Assembly: GCA_963695175.1 (NCBI GenBank) | Contig: CAVOGG010000004.1 | Span: 558,001-622,000 of the forward strand | Direction of reading: 5' to 3' | Source: Fodinibacter sp963695175 | GTDB lineage: Bacteria > Actinomycetota > Actinomycetes > Actinomycetales > Dermatophilaceae | DNA length: 64,000 nt | In this document: positions 25,248 to 33,883 of the stretch, piece after piece | How positions within the stretch are numbered: the first letter of the stretch is position 1 | Layout: the number at the start of each line of letters is the position of its first letter | Position numbers and translations under genes: made by a program | The notes under the pieces: model-generated | What the model was told of the DNA's origin: nothing | What the model saw: only the letters and a program-made list of their open reading frames with translations | Databases searched by the model: none

Positions 25248-25284
25248 GGTGATCAATGTTGATCACCATGGTATTCAACATTGA
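25248..25284. promoter_or_regulatory. Composite palindromic operator of the DrrAB-like exporter (probable PadR target)
   Basis: GGTGATCA (25248-25255) and TGATCACC (25260-25267) form a perfect dyad with a 4-base centre. TCAATGTTGA (25253-25262) and TCAACATTGA (25275-25284) form a second perfect 10-base dyad that overlaps it. The ATGT...ACAT spacing recalls PadR consensus sites. TTGACA (25241-25246) is a -35 box, with CACCAT 17 bases on as a possible -10, so a bound repressor would cover the promoter. Confidence 0.75.
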
Positions 25285-25296
25285 CCAAGGAGGACC

Positions 25297-26262
25297 ATGA
25301 TCACCGCCAGGGGACTGACCCAGACCTTCCAGTCGAAGGCCGGGCGCGAGAAGACCGAGGTGACCGCCGTCGACGGCGTCGACCTCGACGTCGCCGAGGG
25401 CGAGGTGGTCGCCTTCCTCGGCCCGAACGGCGCCGGCAAGACGACCACCCTGCGCATCCTCACCACCCTGCTCAAGCCGACCGCCGGCACCGCGACGGTC
25501 GCGGGCTACGACGTCGCCACCCAGGCCGAGGACGTGCGCCGCAGCATCGGCTACGTCTCGCAGGCCGGCTCGACCGGCAGCGTGACCCGCGCCGGTGAGG
25601 AGGTCGTCGACCACGGGATGCTCTACGGGATGAGCGCGGCCGACGCCCGCGCCCGCGGCCAGCACCTGTTCGAGCAGCTCGACCTCGAGGGGCTGTGGAC
25701 CCGACAGCCGCGGGCGATGTCCGGTGGGCAGCGTCGCCGGCTCGACATCGTCATGGGCCTGATCCACGAGCCGACCCTGGTCTTCCTCGACGAGCCGACC
25801 ACCGGCCTCGACCCGCAGGCGCGCGCCAACCTCTGGCAGCACATCGCCGACCTGCGCGAGCGGCGCGGAGCCACGGTGTTCCTCACGACCCACTACCTCG
25901 ACGAGGCCGACGCCCTCAGCGACCGGATCGTCATCATCGACCACGGCCGGATCGTCGCGTCCGACACCGCCGACAACCTCAAGGCCGCTGTCGCGGGCGA
26001 CCTCGTCGAGCTCGAGGTCGCAAGCGTCGAGCAGGTGAGCAGCGCCGCCGCGAAGCTGGCCGTGCTGGTCGGTGAGGCCGACGGCGTCGAGGTCGACGGC
26101 CACCAGGTCCGCGGCCGCGTCCGCCAGGCCGGCCGGGCCGTGCCCGGCCTGCTGCGCGACCTCGACCGCACCGGTGTCGAGCTGTCCTCGATCGAGGTGC
26201 GCCGGCCCACCCTCGACGACGTCTTCCTCGACCTGACGGGCCGCTCGCTCCGCGAGGGCTGA
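25297..26262 (+). CDS. DrrA-like ABC exporter ATP-binding subunit
   Basis: The 321-residue ATPase of the daunorubicin-resistance/ABC-2 exporter type energises drug or lipid export with the permease encoded next. Walker A is GPNGAGKTTT (about residues 43-52), the signature SGGQRRRLD is at about 143, and Walker B is LVFLDEPTTGLDP, followed by the His switch TTHYLDEAD. The C-terminal accessory domain ends RPTLDDVFLDLTGRSL, as in DrrA. AGGAGG lies 3-8 bases before ATG 25297. The operator upstream and the PadR gene before it indicate inducible expression. Confidence 0.93.
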   Translation: MITARGLTQTFQSKAGREKTEVTAVDGVDLDVAEGEVVAFLGPNGAGKTTTLRILTTLLKPTAGTATVAGYDVATQAEDVRRSIGYVSQAGSTGSVTRAGEEVVDHGMLYGMSAADARARGQHLFEQLDLEGLWTRQPRAMSGGQRRRLDIVMGLIHEPTLVFLDEPTTGLDPQARANLWQHIADLRERRGATVFLTTHYLDEADALSDRIVIIDHGRIVASDTADNLKAAVAGDLVELEVASVEQVSSAAAKLAVLVGEADGVEVDGHQVRGRVRQAGRAVPGLLRDLDRTGVELSSIEVRRPTLDDVFLDLTGRSLREG

Positions 26263-26292
26263 GCCCCACCACCGACCTCGAAAGGACCCCCC

Positions 26293-27048
26293 ATGACGTT
26301 CCTGCGCGAGAGCACCATCGTCTTCCGCCGCCAGATCCGGATGAACCTGCGCAACCCGGCGTGGGTGCTCATCGGTCTGATGCAGCCGGTGCTCTACCTG
26401 GTGCTCTTCGGCCCGCTGCTGAAGCCCATCGCCGCACAGTTCGACTACCCGAACTCGTACACCTTCTTCGTGCCCGGCCTGCTCGTGCAGCTCGGCATCT
26501 TCGGCGCCTTCTTCGCCGGCTTCTCGCTCATCGGCGAGTGGCGCGACGGCGTCATCGAGGCCGAGCGGGTCACCCCGGCGAGCCGCACGGCGCTGCTGAT
26601 GGGTCGGCTGTGGCGCGACGTGCTCCAGCTCTTCGTCCAGGCGCTGATCCTCGTCGGCCTCGGCTACCTCTTCGGGATGGACGCCCCGTTCGGCGGGGCG
26701 GTGCTCGGCATCGCCCTCACCCTGCTCATCGGCGCGGCGTGCGCGGCCTCGTCCAACGCGCTCGCGCTGACCACCAAGAGCGAGGACGTCATGGCGCCCG
26801 TCATCAACATGGTGATGATGCCGGTGCTGCTGCTCTCCGGCATCCTGCTGCCGATGACGCTCGGCCCGCTGTGGCTGCAGAAGGTCAGCAACCTGATGCC
26901 GACCAAACACGTCGTGGATGCCGTGCGCAACAGCTTCCTCGGCGACTTCACCGTGAGCGCGCTCGGATGGGGCATCGCGTGGACCTTCATCCTGCTGGCG
27001 GTCTCCCTGTGGTGGGGGACAGCGACGTTCCGGCGCGAGAACGCCTGA
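26293..27048 (+). CDS. DrrB-like ABC-2 exporter permease
   Basis: The 251-residue ABC-2 permease has six membrane helices: residues about 25-45, 60-82, 105-135, 140-160, 170-195 and 225-245. Characteristic pieces are the N-terminal FLRESTIVFRRQIRMNLRNPAW amphipathic region (coupling helix) and GEWRDGVIEAERVTPASR. It pairs with the DrrA-like ATPase 30 bases upstream, and AAAGGA lies 8 bases before the ATG. Such exporters extrude antibiotics, dyes or glycolipids; the substrate is not evident here. Confidence 0.92.
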   Translation: MTFLRESTIVFRRQIRMNLRNPAWVLIGLMQPVLYLVLFGPLLKPIAAQFDYPNSYTFFVPGLLVQLGIFGAFFAGFSLIGEWRDGVIEAERVTPASRTALLMGRLWRDVLQLFVQALILVGLGYLFGMDAPFGGAVLGIALTLLIGAACAASSNALALTTKSEDVMAPVINMVMMPVLLLSGILLPMTLGPLWLQKVSNLMPTKHVVDAVRNSFLGDFTVSALGWGIAWTFILLAVSLWWGTATFRRENA

Positions 27049-27057
27049 GCGGCAGGG

Positions 27058-27777
27058 CTACTGGAGGAAACCGCCGAGCACGCCGCCGGGGGTCTGGCTC
27101 TGGTGGCCGCCCTGCGTGACCGACTCGCTGGGCTGCACGAGCACGTAGCCCTGGCCACCGAAAGCCATCTGCAGCAGCTCGCCGGTGCCGCCACGCATCA
27201 TCGACCCGAGGCCGCCGGTGTCGACCCGGATGTCCATCGACACCCCGGACGTCCACAGCACCACGGCCTGCGCGTCGGCGAAGGTCGGTGACGAGGCCAC
27301 GTCGAGCGCGACGGGGTCGCCCTTGGTCGTGACGGCGACGTAGCCGGTGCCGCGCAGCGCGACGTTGTAGAGGCCGCCGGTCATCGTCGCCCCGCGCGCC
27401 TGGATCCGGTGGATGTCCCACGCGATCGAGTGCGAGAAGGCGAGCACGTTGGCGCCGTTGACCGAGATCGCGTCGTTCTCGAGGTACATCACCTGGATCT
27501 CCGAGGCCTCGTCGGCCACGAAGAGCTCACCGCTGCCCGAGCACTGCATCATCTTGACGCCCTCCCCGGTCGTGGCGGCCTTGAGCATCTTGCTGATGCC
27601 GCCGGACCCCTTGTTCACGAAGCGCACGTCGCCCTGGTACGCGACCATCGAGCCGGTGCGGGCCCACACCTCCCCGTAGCGCATGTCGACCCGGAGCATC
27701 TTCTTGTTCTGCAGGGAGAAGGGGTCCTGGCTGTCCTTCTCCTTGAAGTCCTGGAACAGCGACCCGTGGATCGTCAT
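27058..27777 (-). CDS. AIM24-family protein
   Basis: The 239-residue protein is an AIM24 (TRAP-like beta-fold) domain: MLRVDMRYGEVWARTGSMVAYQG near the N-terminus, MMQCSGSGELFVAD, and a glycine-rich C-terminal half with GGTGELLQMAFGGQGYVLVQPSE. The family is widespread; its bacterial role is not established and mitochondrial AIM24 affects inner-membrane organisation. It ends a minus-strand series that starts with cydA; the gap to the upstream YqeY gene is 58 bases, so co-transcription is possible. GGGGA lies a few bases before the ATG. Confidence 0.88.
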   Translation of the reverse strand: MTIHGSLFQDFKEKDSQDPFSLQNKKMLRVDMRYGEVWARTGSMVAYQGDVRFVNKGSGGISKMLKAATTGEGVKMMQCSGSGELFVADEASEIQVMYLENDAISVNGANVLAFSHSIAWDIHRIQARGATMTGGLYNVALRGTGYVAVTTKGDPVALDVASSPTFADAQAVVLWTSGVSMDIRVDTGGLGSMMRGGTGELLQMAFGGQGYVLVQPSESVTQGGHQSQTPGGVLGGFLQ

Positions 27778-27835
27778 CGATCATCCCCATCTGCTCGTCG
27801 GCCCCCGCACCGCGCGGCGCCACCCTGCACCCACG

Positions 27836-28199
27836 TTAGGCGAGGAGCTCTCTCAGGACGTCCGCCTGCGCGCGCGACGCGCGCCGCGTCATCCGGGCGT
27901 CCGATGTCGGTGAAGTGCTGAGCGGCGTGGTCGTTCTCGGCCACCTCCGCCTCGACGATGCCGCGCACGTCGTCCTCGGTCAGCTCGCGGCGCGGGGCGT
28001 CGGCCGCCCCGGCCCCGACGCGGGCCTGCTCGATGGCCCCGGCGCGCGGCACCGAGTCGACGTGCACCGCCTCGGCGTTGCTGACCCGGGCCAGCGCCGA
28101 GCGCAGGGCGGCAACCGCCTCCCGGTCGCGCGCCTTCATCGAGGAGGTGAGCGCCGCGCCCATCCGGTCGCGCAGGCCGGTCGTCGGATCATCGCTCAT
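27836..28199 (-). pseudogene. YqeY-like (GatB/YqeY family) protein, frameshifted near the 3' end
   Basis: The N-terminal 100 residues match YqeY: LRDRMGAALTSSMKARDREAV, ALRSALARVSNAEAV, LTEDDVRGIVEAEVAENDHAA. After HFTDIGRPDDAARV the frame slips in the run 27865-27888 (alternating gc), where one base appears to be inserted. In the next frame the expected end RAQADVLRELLA followed by TAA at 27836 appears. Read without the shift it would run on to 27774 with a basic, unrelated tail. Corrected, it is about 120 residues. Its start overlaps the M56 peptidase stop by 4 bases. YqeY resembles part of the GatB tRNA-amidotransferase subunit. Confidence 0.75.
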
Positions 28200-29038
28200 G
28201 CCCAGGCCGCTGCCAGCAGGAACACCGGAAGGGTCGCGGCGAGCGCGGCGTAGGTGTAGGCGATGACGGGCAGCGCCGGGTGGGGCGGCCCGTCGGCGAG
28301 CAGCCGGAGCCGCACCGGGGCGGTGGTGCCGACACCGAGGGCGGCCTCCGGTTCGCGGCTGCCGGCGAGGGTCAGCAGGGCGCGCGCCGTGGCGACCTCG
28401 CCGCTGCGCCGCACCGCGGCCCGGTCGGCCAGCACCTCGACGAGGAGGCGCACCTCTCCGAGCGCCTCGGGTGAGCGCAACGGCCCCGGTACGGCCTCGG
28501 TCACCACGGAGAAGAACTCGAGGAGCAGGTCGTGCCTCCCGCGCAGGTGGGCGTTCTCGTGCGCGATGACCGCCTCGAGCTGGTCCTCGGGCAGGGCGTC
28601 GAGCACGCCCTGGGACAGCACGACGCGCGACTGCCGCCCGGGGATGCAGTACGCGGTCGGCGTGGGGTGCTGCAGGATCCGCACCCGCTCCTCGTGCCGC
28701 GCGACGATGTCGACGAGCTGGCGGTGGTCGGCACGCACCCGCCGCAGCCGGGTGCCGACGTGGTGGCCGGCGTAGAGCAGCCGCCCCAGGATGACGGCGC
28801 TGACCAACAGGGCCGGCACGACGAGCTGCAGGTGCCGCAGCGGGTCGTCACCGTCGAGGAGCAGCGGGATGGTCGCGGGGGCGGCCGCGAGGGCGGCCAG
28901 GATGCCGCCGATCGACACGGCCTGCCACGCCACCAGGGCGGCGCGCGGAGCACGCCGGAAGCCCTTCTGACGGGCCATGAGACCCGGGGCCACCCACGCG
29001 AGGAGCACCGCGAGCCCCGCGAGGAGGAACGGGATCAC
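28196..29038 (-). CDS. M56-family membrane zinc metallopeptidase (BlaR1-like)
   Basis: The 280-residue protein has three N-terminal membrane helices (residues 2-20, 33-53, 63-85), a peptidase domain with zinc motif HENAH in VIAHENAHLRGRHDLLLEFF near residue 160, and a final helix at about residues 262-280. It lacks the external beta-lactam sensor domain of BlaR1. M56 peptidases cleave the partner BlaI/MecI repressor on signal, and a BlaI gene lies just upstream. I place the start at GTG 29038; no good Shine-Dalgarno sequence is visible. The stop overlaps the next gene (YqeY) by four bases. Confidence 0.88.
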   Translation of the reverse strand: MIPFLLAGLAVLLAWVAPGLMARQKGFRRAPRAALVAWQAVSIGGILAALAAAPATIPLLLDGDDPLRHLQLVVPALLVSAVILGRLLYAGHHVGTRLRRVRADHRQLVDIVARHEERVRILQHPTPTAYCIPGRQSRVVLSQGVLDALPEDQLEAVIAHENAHLRGRHDLLLEFFSVVTEAVPGPLRSPEALGEVRLLVEVLADRAAVRRSGEVATARALLTLAGSREPEAALGVGTTAPVRLRLLADGPPHPALPVIAYTYAALAATLPVFLLAAAWA

Positions 29039-29114
29039 GGGCTCAATGGTGACAGGCGGCGGCCCGCCCTCACAGCCCACCCGTCCGAACCGGCCGGCGG
29101 GGTGAGGTCGGGCG

Positions 29115-29570
29115 TCAGCGGCGGCGGATGATCTTCCGCCGCGTGGTGGTGGCCTGCTCACCCTCGGCCCGTGCCTCGATCTCGGCGAGCGCCGCCTTGA
29201 TGTCGGCCAGCTCGTCGGTGGTGGCGCCGTCGAGGAAGTGCAGCAACGCCGTGCGCCGGTCGGTGACGTCCATGTCGTCGAGGGTCCGCAGCATCGTCTG
29301 GGCGGTGAGCGCCTCACGGGTGTCGGCGGGGAAGTAGCGCCAGGCGCGGCCGTCGCGCTCGCGGGTCACGAGGTCCTTCTTCGCGAGGCGGTCGAGCACG
29401 GTCATGACGGTCGTGTAGGCGATCTCGCGCTCTCCCTCGAAGCGCAGGTGCACCTCGCGCACCGTGGCACCGTCGAACAACGGGCCCCCGATGCTCGAGG
29501 CCTCCCAGAGGTGCTCCATGACGACCCGCTCGAGGTCGCCGAGGCGGGGTGCGGAGGTCGAGTGAGGCAT
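29115..29570 (-). CDS. BlaI/MecI/CopY-family repressor
   Basis: The 151-residue winged-helix repressor has LGDLERVVMEHLWE, VREVHLRFEGEREIAYTTVMTVLDRLAKKDLV (recognition region) and RAWRYFPADTREA, followed by a helical dimerisation end. This is the typical partner of an M56 metallopeptidase, which follows 77 bases later. GAAGGAG lies 5 bases before ATG 29570 and spans the stop of cydC, so it is in the same transcript as cydABDC. That pairing is unusual: the repressor may act on the cyd cluster itself, but no operator has been identified. Confidence 0.93.
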   Translation of the reverse strand: MPHSTSAPRLGDLERVVMEHLWEASSIGGPLFDGATVREVHLRFEGEREIAYTTVMTVLDRLAKKDLVTRERDGRAWRYFPADTREALTAQTMLRTLDDMDVTDRRTALLHFLDGATTDELADIKAALAEIEARAEGEQATTTRRKIIRRR

Positions 29571-29572
29571 GG

Positions 29573-31234
29573 CTACTCCTTCGGGGGTGACGCGGCCGGG
29601 CGGTGCGCGCCGAGGTCGAGGACCGTGTCGAACCGGTCGAGGGCCTCTGGTCGGTGGCTGACCATGACGACGCTGCGGCCGTCCGTGGCAGAGAGTACGT
29701 CGTCGAGGACGGCGGTTGCGGTGGCGTGGTCGAGGTGCGCCGTGGGCTCGTCGAGCAGCACCAGCGGGCGGTCGGCGAGCACGGCCCGCGCGACGCCGAG
29801 CCTGGCCCGCTCGCCGCCGGACACCCCACGACCGCCGCTGCCCAACCGGGTCTCGAGACCTTCCGGCAGGCCGGCGAGCCAGGGGCCGAGACCGGCCCGC
29901 TCGAGCGCCCGCCCCACCGCGGCGTCGTCGGCGTCCGGGCCGGCCAGGCGCAGGTTCGCGCCCACGGAGGCGGCGAACACGTGCGGCTCGTCGTCGACGA
30001 CGGCCACGTGGCGGCGCACGTCGTCGACGGTGAGGTCGTGCACGTCGATGTCGTCGACCGCGTGACGGCCCCGGCTCGGGTCGAGGTGGCGGGCGAGCAC
30101 CGCCAGCATGGTGCTCTTCCCCGACCCGTTCGGGCCGATGACCGCGACCCGTCGCCCGGGCGCGAGGTGCAGGTCGGTGGGGGCGAGCTGCTCGCCCTGC
30201 CCGGTCCACGACGCCGCGACCCCGTCGAGGTCGACCCGGCGGCCCGTGGTGTGGATGCCGTCGGACACCGCCGCCGCCGTGTCGGTCACCGCCGGCTCCT
30301 GGTCGAGCAGCGCCTCGAGGCGCACCGCACTGCCCTGGGCCCGGGCGAGGTCGCGCATCGTGTCGACCAGCGGGGCCAGGGCGTCACCGACGGCGACCGG
30401 TACGACGACCAGGAGGGCCGCGACCGGGCCGCCGGTGACGGCCGGGTCGACGAGCAGGGCGGCGAGCAGGGTGGCCACGGCGGTGGCCACGAGGAGGGTC
30501 GCGGCCACCAGGGCACGACCGCGGCTCTGCCGCCGCACCACGCGGCGCAGCGTGTCGTGGGCGTCGGCGAGCCACCCGGCGGCCGTGTCCGTCGCGCCGA
30601 TCGCCTGGAGCTCGGACGCCTGGCGCGCCACGAGGTCGCTGACCCGGAGCACCTCGGCCCGGGCCTCGAGCAGCTCGTCGCGCGAACGCGACTCGAGCAC
30701 CCACGCGAGCCAGCAGGTCACGGCGGTCGCGACGAGCAGGCCGGCCAGCACGAGCCCGACCGCGGGGGCGAACCACGCGGTGAGCAGGACGGCGACGAGG
30801 CCCGCCAGGGCGCTCGAGATCAGCGGCACCGTCACCCGCACCTGCGCCTCGACCACGTCGGTGAGGTCGTCCACGACCCCGGTGAGCACGCGCGACCGTG
30901 AGCGGCGCCCGAGCCGGGCCGGGGTGAGGGGCACCAGCGCGGCGTACACCGAGGTGCGACGCACCGCGAGGTCGTCGAGGGCGGCGTCGTGCGACACGAG
31001 CCGCTCGAGGTAGCGGAACATCGGGCGGGCGATGCCGAAGGTGCGCACGGCGACGATCGCGACCATCAGGGTGAGGATGATCGGCTCCTCGCTGGCCCGC
31101 ACGATGAGCCAGCCGGACGTGGCGGTGAGGGCGATGCCGGATGCCGTGGCGGCGCCACCGAGCAGCCCACCGATGACGGTCTGGCGGGTCGGCCGGAGCA
31201 GGCCGGTGGGCTGGGGGGTGGGTCGGGTGGTCAT
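29573..31234 (-). CDS. cydC: Thiol reductant ABC exporter subunit CydC
   Basis: The 553-residue half-transporter (six N-terminal membrane helices, then an ATPase) exports cysteine/glutathione-type thiols with CydD to allow cytochrome bd assembly. Walker A is GPNGSGKST, the ABC signature is VSGGERARL, and Walker B is PLVLLDEPTAHLD. CydC-type features are TPARLGRRSRSRVLTGVVDD and the N-terminal GGAATASGIALTATSGWLI. Its start overlaps cydD by four bases (ATGA). The gene order cydA-B-D-C is that of mycobacteria and relatives. Confidence 0.95.
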   Translation of the reverse strand: MTTRPTPQPTGLLRPTRQTVIGGLLGGAATASGIALTATSGWLIVRASEEPIILTLMVAIVAVRTFGIARPMFRYLERLVSHDAALDDLAVRRTSVYAALVPLTPARLGRRSRSRVLTGVVDDLTDVVEAQVRVTVPLISSALAGLVAVLLTAWFAPAVGLVLAGLLVATAVTCWLAWVLESRSRDELLEARAEVLRVSDLVARQASELQAIGATDTAAGWLADAHDTLRRVVRRQSRGRALVAATLLVATAVATLLAALLVDPAVTGGPVAALLVVVPVAVGDALAPLVDTMRDLARAQGSAVRLEALLDQEPAVTDTAAAVSDGIHTTGRRVDLDGVAASWTGQGEQLAPTDLHLAPGRRVAVIGPNGSGKSTMLAVLARHLDPSRGRHAVDDIDVHDLTVDDVRRHVAVVDDEPHVFAASVGANLRLAGPDADDAAVGRALERAGLGPWLAGLPEGLETRLGSGGRGVSGGERARLGVARAVLADRPLVLLDEPTAHLDHATATAVLDDVLSATDGRSVVMVSHRPEALDRFDTVLDLGAHRPAASPPKE

Positions 31235-32814
31235 CCGACCACCTCCGCGCCCTCGCGGGTCAGCTCCACGTGCCGGTCGGCCAGGGCGACGAGCTCCGGA
31301 CGGTGGGTCACCACGACGACGGTGCGCCGCTCGCCGAGGCCGGCGAGCACGCCGTGCACCAGGTCGGCGGCGTCGGCGTCGAGGTGCGCGGTCGGCTCGT
31401 CGACGAGCAGCACCGGAGCCGTGGAGAGGGTGGCCCGGGCCAGGGCGACGCGCGCCCGCTGCCCGGCGGACAGGCCGAACCCGTCGTCACCCAGCGGGGT
31501 GGCGAGCGCCAGCGGCAGGCTCGCGACGAAGCCCTCGAGGCCGACGAGGCGCAACGCGTCCCAGACGGCCTGGTCGCCGGCGCCGTTGCCGAGCACGAGG
31601 GCGTCCCGCAGGGTGCCCGCGGGAAGGAACGGGCGTTGGCTGACGAGGTGGGCGCGGCCGGCGCGCACGGTACCGGCAGTGGGCGTGCGCAGCCCGGCCG
31701 CGAGCTCGAGGAGGGTCGACTTGCCGACCCCGGAGGGTCCGGTGACGGCGGTGAGACCGGGACCGGCATCGAGGTGGACGCCGACGAGCACCGGGCTCGC
31801 GGCATCCGGGTAGGTGTAGGCGACGTGGCTGAGGAGGAGACCGACCTCCCCCTCGCCCACGTCGGCGGTCGCGGGGGCCTCGACGTCGAGCTCGGCGAGG
31901 ATGCCGTCGATGGCCTCGGCACCGTCGGCGGCGGCGTGGAACTCGGCGCCGACCCGGCGGATCGGCCAGTACGTCTCCGGGGCCAGCAGGATGGCGAGCA
32001 GGCCGGCCTGCAGGGTCATCGAGCCGTGGGTGAGCCGCAGGCCGACGCTGACCGCGACGATGGCCACCGAGATCGAGGCGAGCAGCTCCAGGGCCGCCGA
32101 CGACAGGAAGGCGATGCGCAGCGTGCTCATCGTCGCGACGCGGTGCTGCTGGCTCACCTCGCCGATCACCTCGACCTGCCGCTCGGCCCGGCCGTAGCCG
32201 ACGAGGGTGGGCAGGCCGCGCATGACGTCGAGGAAGTGGCCGGACAGCGAAGCGAGCGCCGACCAGCGCTTCTGGGTCTCGGCCTGGGTCGCGCGTCCGA
32301 TCAGCGCCGCGAAGAAGGGAAGGAGGGGCAGGGTCAGCAGCACGATGAGCCCGCTGACCCAGTCGACCCAGAACAGGGTGGTGAGCGCGAGCACCGGCAC
32401 GACGGCGCCGGCGACGAGCGCCGGGAGGAAGCGCGCGGCATACGGCTCGACGGAAGCGGCGCCCTGGGCCGCGAGGGTGACCGCACGGTCCGGAGCGGGG
32501 CGCCGTTCCGCGGGGGCGGCCAGCCAGTGCTCGATGAGCCTCAGGCGCAGGGCCGCGGTGACCTCGACCCCGGCCCAGGCCGCGACCCGCTCGGAGGTCC
32601 AGGCCAGCCCGGCCCGCACGGCGAACAGGCCGGCCAGCCACAGCCCGGGGGTCCGCAGCGGGCTGCCCTCGACGACCGCCACCACGAGGGAGGCGAGCGC
32701 GATGGCCAGGCCGATGGTGGCGACCCCCTGGAGGACGCCGACCACCGCCAGCACGGCGACCGGCCGGCGTGCAGCCGGCGCCGTCCTGAGCAGCCGAGGG
32801 TCGAAGGGCCTCAT
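31231..32814 (-). CDS. cydD: Thiol reductant ABC exporter subunit CydD
   Basis: The 527-residue half-transporter partners CydC. The membrane domain fills the first 300 residues; the ATPase part has Walker A GPSGVGKST, an altered signature LSAGQRARVALARA (Ala for the usual Gly), and Walker B VLLVDEPTAHLDADA. SAGQ is common in CydD proteins, so I do not take it as a defect. It begins 19 bases after cydB and overlaps cydC by four bases, so the four cyd genes form one operon. Confidence 0.95.
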   Translation of the reverse strand: MRPFDPRLLRTAPAARRPVAVLAVVGVLQGVATIGLAIALASLVVAVVEGSPLRTPGLWLAGLFAVRAGLAWTSERVAAWAGVEVTAALRLRLIEHWLAAPAERRPAPDRAVTLAAQGAASVEPYAARFLPALVAGAVVPVLALTTLFWVDWVSGLIVLLTLPLLPFFAALIGRATQAETQKRWSALASLSGHFLDVMRGLPTLVGYGRAERQVEVIGEVSQQHRVATMSTLRIAFLSSAALELLASISVAIVAVSVGLRLTHGSMTLQAGLLAILLAPETYWPIRRVGAEFHAAADGAEAIDGILAELDVEAPATADVGEGEVGLLLSHVAYTYPDAASPVLVGVHLDAGPGLTAVTGPSGVGKSTLLELAAGLRTPTAGTVRAGRAHLVSQRPFLPAGTLRDALVLGNGAGDQAVWDALRLVGLEGFVASLPLALATPLGDDGFGLSAGQRARVALARATLSTAPVLLVDEPTAHLDADAADLVHGVLAGLGERRTVVVVTHRPELVALADRHVELTREGAEVVG

Positions 32815-32833
32815 GGGATAGCCGTCAGGTCCG

Positions 32834-33862
32834 TCAGGGGACGCGGACCGCGGCCGGGATGTTCTTCGTCCCGAGCCGCTTGCGGAAGACCCAGTAGGTG
32901 TACCCCGTGTAGAGCAGCACGATCGGGGTGAAGACCAGGGCCGCGCCGGTCATGATCTTCAGGGTCAGCTCGCTGCTCGAGGCGTTCTCGATGGTGAGGG
33001 AGGTTCCGCCGGGGAGCGTGGTCGGCATGACGTTCGGGTAGAGCGTCAGGAAGTACGTCGCCACCGCCGCAGCCATCGTGACGGCCGTGCCGGTGAACGC
33101 CCAGCCCTCGTTCCCCCGGGTGTTCGCGTAGATCGCCGCGAGGAGCGCGACCGCCGCGATGGCGGTGGTGACCCACGACCACACCGTGCCCGCGGTGATG
33201 CCGAGCCACAGGAGCAGCACCACGGCCAGCACCGCGGTGCCGAGGCCCAAGGTGGTGCCGAGGGCCTGCGCGTCACGCCGGATCTCGCCCTTGGACTTCA
33301 GCGCCAGGAAGAAGGCGCCGTGGGTGAGGCTCAGGCCGAGGATGACCAGGCCGCCGAGCAGGCTCATGGGGTTCAGCAGGGTGAAGAAGTTGCCGACGTA
33401 CTCCATGTCCTTGTTGATCGGAAGGCCGCGCACGACGTTGGTCAGCGCGATGCCCACGAGGAGCGGCGCGGCGATCGAGCCGCCGATGATCACCCAGTCC
33501 CAGCGCCGGCGCCACGCGTCGTTGTCCCGCTTGTGGCGGTACTCGAGGCCCATGTTCCGCACGATGAGCGCGACGAGGAGCGCGAGGAAGGCGAGGTAGA
33601 AGCCGGAGAACATCGTGGCGTACCACTCCGGGAACGCCGCGAAGGTGGCGCCACCGGCGGTGAGCAGCCAGACCTCGTTGCCGTCCCAGTGCGGGCCGAT
33701 GGTCGTGAGCATGACCCGATGACGCTTCTCGGTGTCAGCCGCGTCCCTGCCCTTGCCGAGCACGGGGAGCAGGGCGCCGACGCCGAAGTCGAATCCCTCG
33801 AGCACGAGGTAGCCGGCCCAGAGCAGCCCGATGAGGCCGAACCAGATGAGTTGCAGGTCCAT
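32834..33862 (-). CDS. cydB: Cytochrome bd oxidase subunit II
   Basis: The 342-residue membrane subunit has about eight helices. It starts MDLQLIWFGLIGLLWAGYLV, followed by GFDFGVGALLPVLG and TIGPHWDGNEVWLLTAGGATFAAFP, all diagnostic for CydB. It packs against CydA in the quinol oxidase that reduces O2 without pumping protons. It lies 21 bases downstream of cydA and 19 before cydD. Confidence 0.96.
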   Translation of the reverse strand: MDLQLIWFGLIGLLWAGYLVLEGFDFGVGALLPVLGKGRDAADTEKRHRVMLTTIGPHWDGNEVWLLTAGGATFAAFPEWYATMFSGFYLAFLALLVALIVRNMGLEYRHKRDNDAWRRRWDWVIIGGSIAAPLLVGIALTNVVRGLPINKDMEYVGNFFTLLNPMSLLGGLVILGLSLTHGAFFLALKSKGEIRRDAQALGTTLGLGTAVLAVVLLLWLGITAGTVWSWVTTAIAAVALLAAIYANTRGNEGWAFTGTAVTMAAAVATYFLTLYPNVMPTTLPGGTSLTIENASSSELTLKIMTGAALVFTPIVLLYTGYTYWVFRKRLGTKNIPAAVRVP

Positions 33863-33883
33863 GGGTGTGTCCTCGATCCGGTC

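Noticed and set aside
31231..32814. Defective CydD because of SAGQ in place of SGGQ
   Set aside because: The Ala variant is common in CydD proteins, and Walker A, Walker B and the switch His are intact.
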